64,000 bases of DNA from CALDUY01 sp046350255 (GCA_046350255.1 JAXMAV010000006.1:393103-457102), one strand, 5' to 3'; counted from the stretch's first letter, positions 36,023-44,475 are shown. The notes: a model not told the origin generated them from the sequence alone. A program made the numbers and translations.

Positions 36023-37099
36023 CTAGTGGGCTGGCACCGTGCGCAGGACAGAATCGAGGACGTGATCGACGACCGAGTCGCGCCCGCTGGGGCGATAGAG
36101 GTGCTGACGCAGCAGCGCCTGCGACCCGGTCCAGGTTTCCTCACGCTGGTGATGCCATTCCTGGGTGTCAGGAACGTGTTGATCGAGCAGCGGCCAGGGA
36201 TGGAACGGGTTGCCGCCCAGCAGCGCGATCAGCTTGCTGGAATCCATCGAGACATTGCCGGCCCGGGGTGGGAGTGGCCCCGCGGCATGACGGGGGCAGC
36301 CGCGCAGTAGAGAGGCGTCGTACCCGCCGACCTTGTTTACCACCTGCCCGATCTGGTTCAGCGTGATGGCGCGCGGTCCGCCGCAGTGAAAGAGCCCGGA
36401 CGCCTGGTTGGTCAGGAAGTAGTGGAACACATGGTTCAGATCGTCGCAGTAAGTCGCCGAGCGAACCTCGTCGAAGTAGAGGGTGGCCGGCCGACCGGCG
36501 CGAAACCGGGACTGAATCCAGTCGATGGCGCCAGCATGACGGTTGAAGCTGGGCCCCATCGGAAGCGAGATGCGCAGGAGAGCGGCCTCCGGATGCGTCA
36601 TCGTCACGACTTGCTCGCCCTCGGCCATGGTCTGCCCATACACCGTCACAGGATCCGGGCGATCGGTTTCCACGTACCCACCGTCGCGGTCCCCGGAGAA
36701 GACCAGGTCGGACGAGAGATGCACCAGCCGGGCGCCATGACGCGCGGCGCACCGGGCCACGTGGGCAGCGCTCAGCACGTTCGTCCGCCGGGCCATTTCC
36801 GGGTTCAGCTCGCACGATTTGAGAGCGCAGTTGCCCGTGGTGTTCAGCACCGAGCGAAAGCGATGGGTGCGGAAGAGGTCCTCCAGGCCTGCCTCGTCCT
36901 CGGTGTCCAGCGGCACAATGCCTGGCCCTGTCAGGCGAAAGGTCGCGCGGGGACGAATGCCGACCACCTTATCGGGCGCCAGCCGGTGAAAGTAAACAAA
37001 GGCATTCAGCCCCGCCACGCCGGACACACCGGTGACGAGAAGCGGAAGCGGCAGGCTAATGGGCAAGCCTAATCGAAGGGTTGGCTGCTGGAGGTTCAT
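36023..37099 (-). CDS. RmlD-like sugar nucleotide reductase (SDR family)
   Basis: 358 residues. An extended SDR: Rossmann glycine motif LVTGVSGVAGLNAF, NTTGNCALKSCELNP, VHLSSDLVFSGDRDGGYVETDRPDPVTVYGQTMAEGE with the Tyr-xxx-Met variant of the usual YxxxK, and a substrate-binding region FHCGGPRAITLNQIGQVV. It resembles dTDP-4-dehydrorhamnose reductase. The catalytic YxxxK appears as YGQTM, so activity may be altered. ATG 37099 lies only 23 bases after the end of tRNA-Leu on the same strand and has no purine-rich ribosome site, suggesting it is read from the tRNA promoter. Confidence 0.78.
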   Translation of the reverse strand: MNLQQPTLRLGLPISLPLPLLVTGVSGVAGLNAFVYFHRLAPDKVVGIRPRATFRLTGPGIVPLDTEDEAGLEDLFRTHRFRSVLNTTGNCALKSCELNPEMARRTNVLSAAHVARCAARHGARLVHLSSDLVFSGDRDGGYVETDRPDPVTVYGQTMAEGEQVVTMTHPEAALLRISLPMGPSFNRHAGAIDWIQSRFRAGRPATLYFDEVRSATYCDDLNHVFHYFLTNQASGLFHCGGPRAITLNQIGQVVNKVGGYDASLLRGCPRHAAGPLPPRAGNVSMDSSKLIALLGGNPFHPWPLLDQHVPDTQEWHHQREETWTGSQALLRQHLYRPSGRDSVVDHVLDSVLRTVPAH

Positions 37100-37122
37100 G
37101 CAGGAGAGAATAGGTCGAACAA

Positions 37123-37205
37123 TGCCGAGGGCGGGACTTGAACCCGCACGTCCTTACGGACAGCAGCTCCTAAAACTGCCGTGGCTGCCATTACACCACC
37201 TCGGC
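37123..37205 (-). tRNA. tRNA-Leu, anticodon UAG
   Basis: 83-base tRNA on the minus strand. The acceptor stem is GCCGAGG with CCTCGGC and a discriminator A at 37123. The D-arm region is TGGTGTAATGGCAGCCA, the anticodon stem-loop GCAGT-TTTAGGA-GCTGC (anticodon TAG), with a long class II variable arm (GTCCGTAAGGAC) and T-arm GCGGGTTCAAGTCCCGC. The long variable arm plus UAG identifies leucine (CUA codons). CCA is not encoded. Confidence 0.95.
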
Positions 37206-37220
37206 GGAAACGGCATCTCC

Positions 37221-37248
37221 AGTGTAGACTCGTCCCCCAAGGCGTCAA
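37221..37248 (-). promoter_or_regulatory. Sigma-70-type promoter for tRNA-Leu
   Basis: On the minus strand TTGACG (37248-37243) and TACACT (37226-37221) are separated by 16 bases. The -10 box ends 15 bases before the mature tRNA 5' end at 37205. The distance and hexamers fit a housekeeping promoter, which may also serve the reductase gene downstream. Confidence 0.72.
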
Positions 37249-37256
37249 GGCGAGCG

Positions 37257-37694
37257 CTAAAGAGAGCCCAGGCGCACCTTTTCGGAAAGAGTCAGCACCG
37301 CCCGGTTGGCCTGGTCGATTTCGCGGTCGAGTGCCTCGATGGCCGCGACGATGTCCCAGCGAAACTCCTTGTCGAGTTGCTCGCGCAGGGTGTCCAGTTC
37401 GCGGTAGAGCATCTGACAGTAATCGAACCCCTGCGATAACTTCCACGCCTCGGGACTATAGACCGCCTTGAGGTCCCAGCTGCCATCCGTGCCGCGCTTC
37501 TCCACCGTCACGTAGTCGATGACGTAGTTGATGGGCGTGCCGTTGGTCTTGCGCGACACCCCTTCGGTGGTCAGCCAGTAGCGCGTGTCCTCGGTTTCAA
37601 ACTTGAGTTCGAGCCGTCCCCAGGACTCGGCCACCTGGTGAATGGTGGGTAACCGCCGCAGGGCCAGCAGATCGGGACGGATTATGGTTTGCAT
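37257..37694 (-). CDS. Conserved-looking protein of unknown function
   Basis: 145 residues from ATG 37694 (GAGGGGG leader). No signal peptide. The N-terminal 90 residues are beta-rich with many charged pairs (WGRLELKFETEDTRYWLTTEGV; INYVIDYVTVEKRGTDGSW). The C-terminal half is helical and probably coiled-coil (YCQMLYRELDTLREQLDKEF; AIEALDREIDQANRAV). I do not recognise a family. It ends immediately before the tRNA promoter. Confidence 0.6.
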   Translation of the reverse strand: MQTIIRPDLLALRRLPTIHQVAESWGRLELKFETEDTRYWLTTEGVSRKTNGTPINYVIDYVTVEKRGTDGSWDLKAVYSPEAWKLSQGFDYCQMLYRELDTLREQLDKEFRWDIVAAIEALDREIDQANRAVLTLSEKVRLGSL

Positions 37695-38017
37695 CAGTGC
37701 AACCCCCTCTAGCACACCTCACACGGGCCCCGCACTGGGATTCGGGAGCCTTGCCGGGCCTTGGTTGTAGCAGAAACCGTGCCAGGAGAGCGACCCCAGT
37801 TGGCTACTCTGCATCTCTCATCAGAGCAAGCATTTGCGCCGCCAATCCCACAAGAGGCAGCTCTGATTGCGTCGAGAAAGTGTTCAGGAGTGTTTACAGA
37901 CCTACCCCGCCTTGCGTTTGGTCCGGGTAGCGCGGGGGGAAAAGATCACGCCTCCGGGGGAGCCGTGCCGACATAGCTACAAGAGCAACCCCCCGGATGC
38001 GTAGAGGCGAGCCAAGC
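37695..38017. other. 323-base divergent intergenic region
   Basis: Lies between two divergent genes and shows no coding signal. Its right end (37934-37994) can fold into a compact RNA on the plus strand, listed separately. No promoter is obvious. Confidence 0.5.
37934..37994 (+). promoter_or_regulatory. Possible structured leader upstream of the Cys-rich gene
   Basis: GGGGGG at 37934-37939 can pair with CCCCCC at 37989-37994. Inside, CACGCCTCC-ggg-GGAGCCGTG forms a hairpin (CACG/CGTG and CTCC/GGAG), with a small GCT...AGC element after it, giving a closed multi-loop that ends 24 bases before ATG 38018. It does not match a riboswitch class that I can name. Confidence 0.3.
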
Positions 38018-38449
38018 ATGGATGGGCTACGGTTGGTAACTACGTCGGGCCAATCCCCACTGTCTCCGTGCTGCCGCTGTGATGCCACTGGCTGCCCCTG
38101 GGATCGGATTGGCAGCTGTCCCATCTGCCCGGATTGTCAGGAAAACCTGGCCCTGGGTGAGGCCGAACCTCTCATCCAGCGCCTTACGCAGAACCAGTGC
38201 CTGGTATGCAACAAGCGCGGCACCGTCCCCTACATGACCTGGCCGCTCCATGGCCGCGATCCCCTGGCCATCGACCTCTGCCCTGCCCATTTCCATGACT
38301 TCCTGGGTCGTCGGCTTGATCGCTTTTCCTACCGGACCCTGAATCGCGCCCTGCAGGGGTTCGGCATGAATGTCAAGCAGATCTTCCTGCTGCACGAGGC
38401 GTTCTACGACGAGCGAGGCCACCCGCTGCAACCCGTCCCCGAACCGTGA
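38018..38449 (+). CDS. Cys-rich, probably zinc-binding protein of unknown function
   Basis: 143 residues from ATG 38018, chosen because GAGGCGAG precedes it; an ATG at 37997 is preceded by a C run. Cysteine pairs occur as PCCRCDATGC, CPICPDC and CLVC, and a Cys/His group follows in LCPAHFHDF, so two zinc-ribbon-like sites are plausible. The C-terminal 50 residues are helical (DRFSYRTLNRALQGFGMNVKQIFLL). No signal peptide. The family is not recognised. It converges on the kinase gene with 13 bases between. Confidence 0.62.
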   Translation: MDGLRLVTTSGQSPLSPCCRCDATGCPWDRIGSCPICPDCQENLALGEAEPLIQRLTQNQCLVCNKRGTVPYMTWPLHGRDPLAIDLCPAHFHDFLGRRLDRFSYRTLNRALQGFGMNVKQIFLLHEAFYDERGHPLQPVPEP

Positions 38450-38462
38450 ATCGGTATGGGGA

Positions 38463-39740
38463 TTACTTCTCAGCCCCGATGTTGCGCCCCGAGGGTCGCG
38501 GCAGCACAGGCTGGGTGCCAGGACGACTCAGCGTGGCATTGGTGCCCGGTCGTGGCAGGTTGATTGCAGTGCCCGGTGCCGACCCTGGACGAGGTAGGTT
38601 CCCGGAGCTACTCGGCCGCAGTAAGACGCCTCCATGCGAACTGATGTTGGCAACTGCCATGCAAAAACGGCGCAGCGGAGTCACCACCAGCAGAGGAATC
38701 TGCGGGCGATCCTCGGGCGCCTTGGCCAGCATGCGCATCATCAGCGCCTCGAGTTCTTCCGGCAACTCTGGCCGTTCCTTGCGAATGGAGGGCGGGGCCA
38801 CCTCGCGATGTTGCAGTAGTTTCTGCAGGACCGAGTTGCCCTGAAACGGTGGATGCGCCGTGAGCAGGTAGTACAGGGTGCACCCCAGGCTGTAAATGTC
38901 CGAACGGATATCCACAAGGGTCGGATCGAGCGATTGCTCCGGGCTGATGTAATCGGCGGTGCCGACCAGGCTGCTTTTCTCCGCCTCGTTCTCCTCGGGA
39001 GAAAGCGCGATGCCCTGATCGCCGCCTTCCTCGCGGACACACCGGGCCAGACCCCAGTCGATGATCTTCACCACGGGGTCGGGTCCCCTTCTGCCTCCTG
39101 GCTGGTTAGGCATGGCCAGGGGTGGATGGAGCAGAAAGAGGTTGGCGGGCTTGATGTCGCGATGCACCAGGCCCAGTTGATGGGCATGCTGTAGCCCCTG
39201 GGCCGCCTGGCGGGCATAATCACACGCCTGATCGATCGGCAGAGGGCCCACCTGGCTGACGTAGCGCTCCAGGTCCATCCCCTCAACAAACTCCATGGCG
39301 AAGTAATGGACCCCGGCTTCCTGCTGGGCCTCGAACGTCTTGATGATGTTGGCGTGATTGAGCCGTGTGACCGCGTGCAATTCACGCTGGAACTGGTGCA
39401 CCACGTCGGATCGATCGGTAAGGTCTGGCCGCAGCACCTTCAGCGCCACCAGCCGCCCGTGGGCGGTATCCCAGGCCTTGAACACCTCGCTGATGCCGCC
39501 CTGGCCCAGCTGATCGAGTATCTGGAAGGGGCCAAACGTCAGCTCGTTCCACTCCTCAGCCAGAATCTTGTGCAGCTGATACGCGGTGAGCCAGTCGATC
39601 TCAACCAGGTATTCCCCCAGACTTTGCACCCCGGAATATAGCGGGACCAGCTCGCGCGCGATGTCCTCAATCTGTTCCGAAGCCAGCAGTTTGGTTCGGC
39701 GAAGCACAGCCAGAAAGGTGTCGAAGGTGTCGATGGACAT
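38463..39740 (-). CDS. Ser/Thr protein kinase with N-terminal planctomycete extension
   Basis: 425 residues. Residues 1-70 are a helical extension ending in WLTAYQLHKILAEEWNELTFG, shared with the second kinase in this window. Kinase landmarks: glycine loop LGQGGISEVFKAW, K101 in ALKVL, VHRDIKPAN with catalytic D195, metal-binding D228 in IIDWG (DFG replaced by DWG), GTADYISPEQS and the FQGNSVLQKLLQHRE region. No transmembrane helix follows; instead a short tail repeats an L-x-RPG/S element (NLPRPG, NLPRPGT, LSRPGT, LPRPS). It looks active and cytoplasmic. Substrates are unknown. Confidence 0.9.
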   Translation of the reverse strand: MSIDTFDTFLAVLRRTKLLASEQIEDIARELVPLYSGVQSLGEYLVEIDWLTAYQLHKILAEEWNELTFGPFQILDQLGQGGISEVFKAWDTAHGRLVALKVLRPDLTDRSDVVHQFQRELHAVTRLNHANIIKTFEAQQEAGVHYFAMEFVEGMDLERYVSQVGPLPIDQACDYARQAAQGLQHAHQLGLVHRDIKPANLFLLHPPLAMPNQPGGRRGPDPVVKIIDWGLARCVREEGGDQGIALSPEENEAEKSSLVGTADYISPEQSLDPTLVDIRSDIYSLGCTLYYLLTAHPPFQGNSVLQKLLQHREVAPPSIRKERPELPEELEALMMRMLAKAPEDRPQIPLLVVTPLRRFCMAVANISSHGGVLLRPSSSGNLPRPGSAPGTAINLPRPGTNATLSRPGTQPVLPRPSGRNIGAEK

Positions 39741-40033
39741 GAACCGGTCCAGCGTCTGCTAACAGAAAACCCGTCCGGCGCAACAGTGCGCGCCATGGTC
39801 CGGGGAGGGACCCGGGTCGGTTCCCGGAAACACGGTGGGCGGACAGGAGACCTCAGTATCGGTAATTTAGCTCATGAACTGTATCCGGGGGAGACACGCA
39901 GGTAGAAGTTGTCGGTAGATCGGGTGAGGACGATCCAACGGAATCCTGGTCCGACGCCTTACTCCTGGCTCGCTACTCCCGGAATCCGCAGCCCTAGTGA
40001 CGGATTGTTGCTTCCGTATTCGAGGACCAGGCC

Positions 40034-40459
40034 ATGTCCCTCCACCTCGCAGCACGTTCGTGCCCGGTAGTGTTGACCTGGTTGCTCCTGGCGCCCGGAA
40101 TCCGGGCCGACGACGAGGGGCCACTCAATTTCCGGAACGAGAAGCGCGAGAGCAAGGAGTTCGTGGAACGTGTCGGCGTGGCCATCGTGAAGGCAGCCCG
40201 CATGGCGCCGCGCCGGCTGGAGATGAAGGAGTTCAAATTCTCGGATCCGAAGGCCAACCGCAAGGAGCTGCTCATCAAGATGAGTTATTCCGGAGCGGTG
40301 ACCCGGCTCGCCTTCCAGGCAGAAATGACCCTGCTACTGGATACGTCCGATAAGAATCGCTGGGAGGTGCTCAACATCCGCTACAAGGACACGAACCGGA
40401 ATCCGGTGCCCTTCAGCGAGAAGAAGGTGCAGGAGCTGATCAAGCAACTCAATCGATAA
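40034..40459 (+). CDS. Small exported protein of unknown function
   Basis: 141 residues with a likely signal peptide (HLAARSCPVVLTWLLLAPGIRA). The mature part is charged and basic: ESKEFVERVGVAIVKAARMAPRR, followed by a beta-rich segment (LEMKEFKFSDPKANRKELLIKM; RLAFQAEMTLLLDTSD) and a C-terminal helix (FSEKKVQELIKQLN). GAGGACC precedes ATG 40034. No family recognised. It converges on the next small gene with 12 bases between. Confidence 0.6.
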   Translation: MSLHLAARSCPVVLTWLLLAPGIRADDEGPLNFRNEKRESKEFVERVGVAIVKAARMAPRRLEMKEFKFSDPKANRKELLIKMSYSGAVTRLAFQAEMTLLLDTSDKNRWEVLNIRYKDTNRNPVPFSEKKVQELIKQLNR

Positions 40460-40471
40460 CCAGACCACCGG

Positions 40472-40849
40472 TCAGTCGGCGTAGGAAGCCACCAGGAGGC
40501 TAATGTGCTTGGTAGCGTTGCGCTCGCTGACGCCGAAATTCTCGGCGACGTCGGCTGCCGCCGCCCGCACCGCCCGATACTCGACAATTTCGAGCGGAAC
40601 CGACTCTTCCTCGGCTTCAGCACGCAGCCCCGGCCCGGATAGCACCAGGACAGCAGCATGGACCGCCATGGCAGCATCCAGCTCGGGAAAGCCTCGGTTG
40701 GCAAGCCACGAGTGCTGCTGTTGCAGGAGATGCTCGAAGCACTGCGAGAACGATTTCTCGTCGAGGTTTCCGGAGCGATAACGACGCAGATGGCGGTTGA
40801 GGCGCTTGGCCAGACGGGGCAGGATTAACTCCATCAAATCACGTTTCAT
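40472..40849 (-). CDS. Small helical protein of unknown function
   Basis: 125 residues from ATG 40849, the first start giving MKRDLMELILPRLAKRLNRHLRRY. Basic helices at the N-terminus (RLAKRLNRHLRRYRSGNLDEKSFSQCFEHLL), then an alanine-rich helix. The end (VAENFGVSERNATKHISLLVASYAD) has some look of a helix-turn-helix, so DNA binding is possible but not shown. No signal peptide and no recognised family. Confidence 0.55.
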   Translation of the reverse strand: MKRDLMELILPRLAKRLNRHLRRYRSGNLDEKSFSQCFEHLLQQQHSWLANRGFPELDAAMAVHAAVLVLSGPGLRAEAEEESVPLEIVEYRAVRAAAADVAENFGVSERNATKHISLLVASYAD

Positions 40850-41337
40850 GAAGGCCTCATCAGAACGGAGACCGGAAGAGAGGAGTGGAGGCAAATCTTG
40901 ACCTCCTTTACCATCCTATCCCAGCCACGGCGCCGGAAGCAAAAGGAGATTCGCCGAAGCCAACCGAACGCACCGAATTCGGTCCGGATATGCGGGCAGG
41001 CTGCTTCCTTCGGCTCATGCAGCACACCGGGCCAGCAAACGCAAGTATACCGGACAGTTTGCCTGGTCTTTCACTCCCCCGTTTCTGAGCATCATCCCAA
41101 CAATCCATAGACCCCCTGCAACCTCGGGAGTCGCGGGCGATTTTTCCCCTCCGGAGCTAGCCAGAAAGGGAATCGGCTGGTAAAACACCAAAAAAGCTGG
41201 CGGAGGCCGGACCTCTGCCTGGAACAGAGTAGAGAACTGCTGCACCGCGTAGAAACGTGACCACCCAGCGCCGGGGGGGAGGTTGTGCGAAAGCCAGTAG
41301 ACTGAAGGATGACAGTCGCAGCAGAGGAGGACAGGGA
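40850..41337. other. 488-base divergent intergenic region ahead of the alpha-glucan cluster
   Basis: It separates the small minus-strand gene from the first glycosyltransferase. I see no credible coding sequence, RNA gene or terminator. A purine-rich GAGGAGGACAGGG immediately precedes the GTG start at 41338. Confidence 0.5.
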
Positions 41338-42501
41338 GTGAAGATTGCATTCTTTTCCTGGGAGACGCTCCACTCCATCCCAGTGGGGGGAGTCAGCGTC
41401 CACGTCACCGAGCTGGCTGCCGCCCTGGAACGCCGTGGCCACGAGGTGCATGTCTTTACGCGTCAAGGCCCCGGACAGTCCCATCACGAGCTGATTCACG
41501 GAGTCCACTATCACCGGTGCTCCTTCCAGTTGAACCCGAACTTCGTGGACGAAGTCAACAACATGTGCCGGTCGTTCGTTCATGCCTGCTTCGGCGTGGA
41601 GGAACACCTGGGCGCCTTCGACGTTGTCCACGCCCATGACTGGCTGGCCTCCAATGCCGCCGTGTGGGTCAAGCAGGGACGCGGTCGGCGCGCCGTGGTG
41701 ACCATGCATTCCACCGAGTATGGGCGCAATGGGAACCGCCATTTCGCCGGCCAGGCCACGCGGGTGGCCGACCACGAACGCCACGCCACCTTCTGCGCCG
41801 ACCGGGTGATCACTGTGTCGGGTCTGCTGCGCGACGAGATCCACTGGCTATACCAGGTGCCCCATCACAAGACGCACGTCGTGTATAACGGGGTGAACGC
41901 CAGCACCTTCGACTACGGGATGGATCCTGGCGAGGTGAAGCGGCGTTATCACGTCGGCCCGCTTGATCCGATGGTGCTGTTTGTCGGTCGCATGGTGGTG
42001 CAGAAGGGTCCCGACATCCTGATGCAGACCCTACCGCACATCCTCAAGCATTATCCGCACGTCAAGTATGTGTTTGCCGGCGACGGCCACATGCGGACCG
42101 AGGTGCAGGCCCTGGCGCAACACCTGGGGGTGAGCCACGCCATCCGCATGCTCGGCGACGTCCGTGGCCGCGCCCTGCACGATCTGTTCAAGGCGGCCGA
42201 CATCGTGGCTGTTCCCAGCCGAAACGAACCGTTCGGCATCGTCATCCTCGAGGCCTGGAGCGCCTACAAGCCGGTGGTGAGCACCAAGCGCGGCGGTCCC
42301 GCCGAGTTTGTCTGGCACGGCGTCAACGGCCTCCAGGTCGAGGATCACCCTGACTCGGTTTCCTGGGGCCTGGGTACCCTCCTGGCCGACCACAATCGCT
42401 GCCGGTGGATGGGCCGCAACGGTCGGGCCGCAGTCGATGCGGCGTTCAGTTGGGATATGATTGCGGAACAGACTGAAGGAGTGTACTCCTGCATTGCCTG
42501 A
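41338..42501 (+). CDS. GT4 glycosyltransferase, probable alpha-glucan (glycogen-type) synthase
   Basis: 387 residues from GTG 41338, which has an excellent leader (GAGGAGGACAGGG). N-terminal KIAFFSWETLHSIPVGGVSVHVTELAAALERRGHEVHVFT and AFDVVHAHDWLASNAAVWV are those of GT4 synthases. The donor site is intact: R218 and K223 in FVGRMVVQKGPD and the EX7E pair E297/E305 in NEPFGIVILEAW. It would transfer a sugar from a nucleotide donor with retention. Its neighbours (GH57 branching enzyme, GlgX) suggest that it makes a linear alpha-glucan. It is the first of three consecutive GT4-fold proteins, and the only one with a full active site. Confidence 0.88.
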   Translation: MKIAFFSWETLHSIPVGGVSVHVTELAAALERRGHEVHVFTRQGPGQSHHELIHGVHYHRCSFQLNPNFVDEVNNMCRSFVHACFGVEEHLGAFDVVHAHDWLASNAAVWVKQGRGRRAVVTMHSTEYGRNGNRHFAGQATRVADHERHATFCADRVITVSGLLRDEIHWLYQVPHHKTHVVYNGVNASTFDYGMDPGEVKRRYHVGPLDPMVLFVGRMVVQKGPDILMQTLPHILKHYPHVKYVFAGDGHMRTEVQALAQHLGVSHAIRMLGDVRGRALHDLFKAADIVAVPSRNEPFGIVILEAWSAYKPVVSTKRGGPAEFVWHGVNGLQVEDHPDSVSWGLGTLLADHNRCRWMGRNGRAAVDAAFSWDMIAEQTEGVYSCIA

Positions 42502-42593
42502 TCCGTGGCTGTGCTGTCGCTCCCTCACACCCACTGGCCCCGGGTCGGTTGCCTCTGCACGACCCGGACCATCCTTGATGAGTAGATGCCGAT

Positions 42594-44405
42594 ATGGATA
42601 TCTCCACTGCCTCGCTTGATGTCGGAGCCACGGAGTTGCCAGCCAAGCCGGGAGTGCTACGTTCCCGGGAAGGTGTTCCGACGTCTGCTCAGCTGACCAC
42701 GCCTCCGGACCAGGAAACCCTGCGCCGCATCGCCTGGGACATCGGCGAGCAACATGCCCTGGGTCGGTTCTGCCCCCCCAACAACTTCGTGGGCCTGGCC
42801 ATGGTCCACCCCGTCCAGGGGTTCGCCTACTGGCGCCTGTTGCCCGAATGGATCGACCAGGTCCGCCAGTCGCGCGTCCACCGCTGGGATGGGTCCCGAC
42901 CGATCCTGCGACTATACGATGTGTCGTATCTCGAGTTCACCGGTCTGAATGCCCATCGCATCCAGGATGAGCCCCTGCCCTGCCTCGCCGGTTCGCGGTT
43001 TTTCAACCTGCCCCGGTCCGGCACCTGGCAGATCGGCGAGATCGGCATGCTCTTGCGTGACGGAGAGTTCGTCCCTGCCTATCGGTCGCAGGCCATCCCG
43101 TTTGCTCCGGATAGTCCCTCTCGCAACGGTGGGTCCGAGGCACTCCTGGTCACCGGTCCCCGCAAGATCGAAAGCGTCGCCAACATCTGGGATGCCGAGC
43201 ACGAGCTGCGCGAACGCTGTCGGCCCCGGCTGCGCCATCCGCTGCGCATCGCCGCCCTGGCCCTGGCCTCCCGGCATTCGGGTCAGGAAGGTCCAGTCGC
43301 CGATTTCGTCACCGAGCTGGCCCAGGGTATCCAGTCGCATCAGCACGAAGTTCACGTCTTCGTCCCTCAATCCGAGACGTTGACCACCGACCGGGAGATC
43401 GATGGCGTTCACTTCCATCCGTTGAAGGGAGTGGCCGGTAAGTCGCCCCTCGAGCTGGCGCGCTCCTTCTCGGACCGTGTGCAGGCGCGACTGGATGCTC
43501 TGCCTCCCTTCGACCTGATCCACCTGCACGAATGGATGACCGGCCTGGGGGGATGGATCGGCCAGCGTCCCAGCGTGCTGTCGCTCAGCTCCATTGAGGT
43601 GACTCGGCGCACCGGCCCGGTGGACGAGCAATCCCGCCAGATCGAGGAAATCGAAAAGCAGGTGGCCACCTCGGTGGGAAGTGTGCTGGCGCCCTCCTGG
43701 CTGCGCGACCGACTCATCGCCGAGTTCGGCCTCAATCCGGGCCGGGTGCATCCGTTCGCCATGGAAGGCCGCCTGGCCAACGAATGGGAGACGCCGCTCG
43801 ATCCGGGGCAGGTCAAGATGCGGCATGGCATCGGCCCGCTGGATCGCAGCCTCCTCTTCATCGGTCCGCTAGAACATGCCGCGGGTGTGGACATCCTCGT
43901 CGAGGCCGTCCCCGTGCTGCTCCGCCGCTGGGGCAATCTTCGCCTGGCCATCGTGGGCAATGGTCCCATGCAGGATGCCCTGGAACGCCGCGCCCACGAC
44001 CTGGGGGTTCACTGGGCCATCCGCTTCCTCGGACACAAGAGCGGGCTGGAACTCACGCAGCTGCTCCGCTCCTCCGAGGCGCTCGTTTTGCCAGCCCGGT
44101 TCCGCATGGCCATGGACGATGCCGTGGTCGATCTCGCCCGGAAGGCAGCCCGCCCCATCATCACCACGCACGGGGGCCCCTCGCATCTGGTGCGCCACGA
44201 AGAAGATGGCCTGCTGACCTACGACAATCCCGGTTCCATGGTTTGGGCCATCGATCGGCTGCTGGGTGACCCCGGTCACGCCGAGCGCATGGGCCAGCAT
44301 GGGCGACGAAGCGAGGGAGGAACCCTCCGCTGGAACGAGGTGGCCCAGGCCTACCTCGAGGCCTGCGTGAACTGGTTCCCTGAATTGACCGTGACCCGTC
44401 TATGA
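42594..44405 (+). CDS. DUF4912-like domain fused to a degenerate GT4 glycosyltransferase
   Basis: 603 residues. Residues about 60-170 look like DUF4912, a domain often found beside GH57 enzymes (AMVHPVQGFAYWRLLPEWID; PILRLYDVSYLEFTG; GEIGMLLRDGEFVPAYRSQ). Residues about 215-600 are GT4-like (LRIAALALASRHSGQEGPVADFVTELAQ; FDLIHLHEWMTGLGGWIG; LDRSLLFIGPLEHAAGVDIL). The conserved Arg/Lys of the phosphate site are Pro425 and Ala430, and the EX7E region (496-513) reads LPARFRMAMDDAVVDLARK with no glutamate, so catalysis is doubtful. The cluster is in one direction, 92 bases after the first glycosyltransferase. It probably has a binding or scaffold role. Confidence 0.82.
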   Translation: MDISTASLDVGATELPAKPGVLRSREGVPTSAQLTTPPDQETLRRIAWDIGEQHALGRFCPPNNFVGLAMVHPVQGFAYWRLLPEWIDQVRQSRVHRWDGSRPILRLYDVSYLEFTGLNAHRIQDEPLPCLAGSRFFNLPRSGTWQIGEIGMLLRDGEFVPAYRSQAIPFAPDSPSRNGGSEALLVTGPRKIESVANIWDAEHELRERCRPRLRHPLRIAALALASRHSGQEGPVADFVTELAQGIQSHQHEVHVFVPQSETLTTDREIDGVHFHPLKGVAGKSPLELARSFSDRVQARLDALPPFDLIHLHEWMTGLGGWIGQRPSVLSLSSIEVTRRTGPVDEQSRQIEEIEKQVATSVGSVLAPSWLRDRLIAEFGLNPGRVHPFAMEGRLANEWETPLDPGQVKMRHGIGPLDRSLLFIGPLEHAAGVDILVEAVPVLLRRWGNLRLAIVGNGPMQDALERRAHDLGVHWAIRFLGHKSGLELTQLLRSSEALVLPARFRMAMDDAVVDLARKAARPIITTHGGPSHLVRHEEDGLLTYDNPGSMVWAIDRLLGDPGHAERMGQHGRRSEGGTLRWNEVAQAYLEACVNWFPELTVTRL

Positions 44406-44475
44406 CCAAGATCACGCCAGATCGCTGGAGCATGTTGCCCCGAGGACCGGGGCGGTACCACCGGGGAGAGCAACG

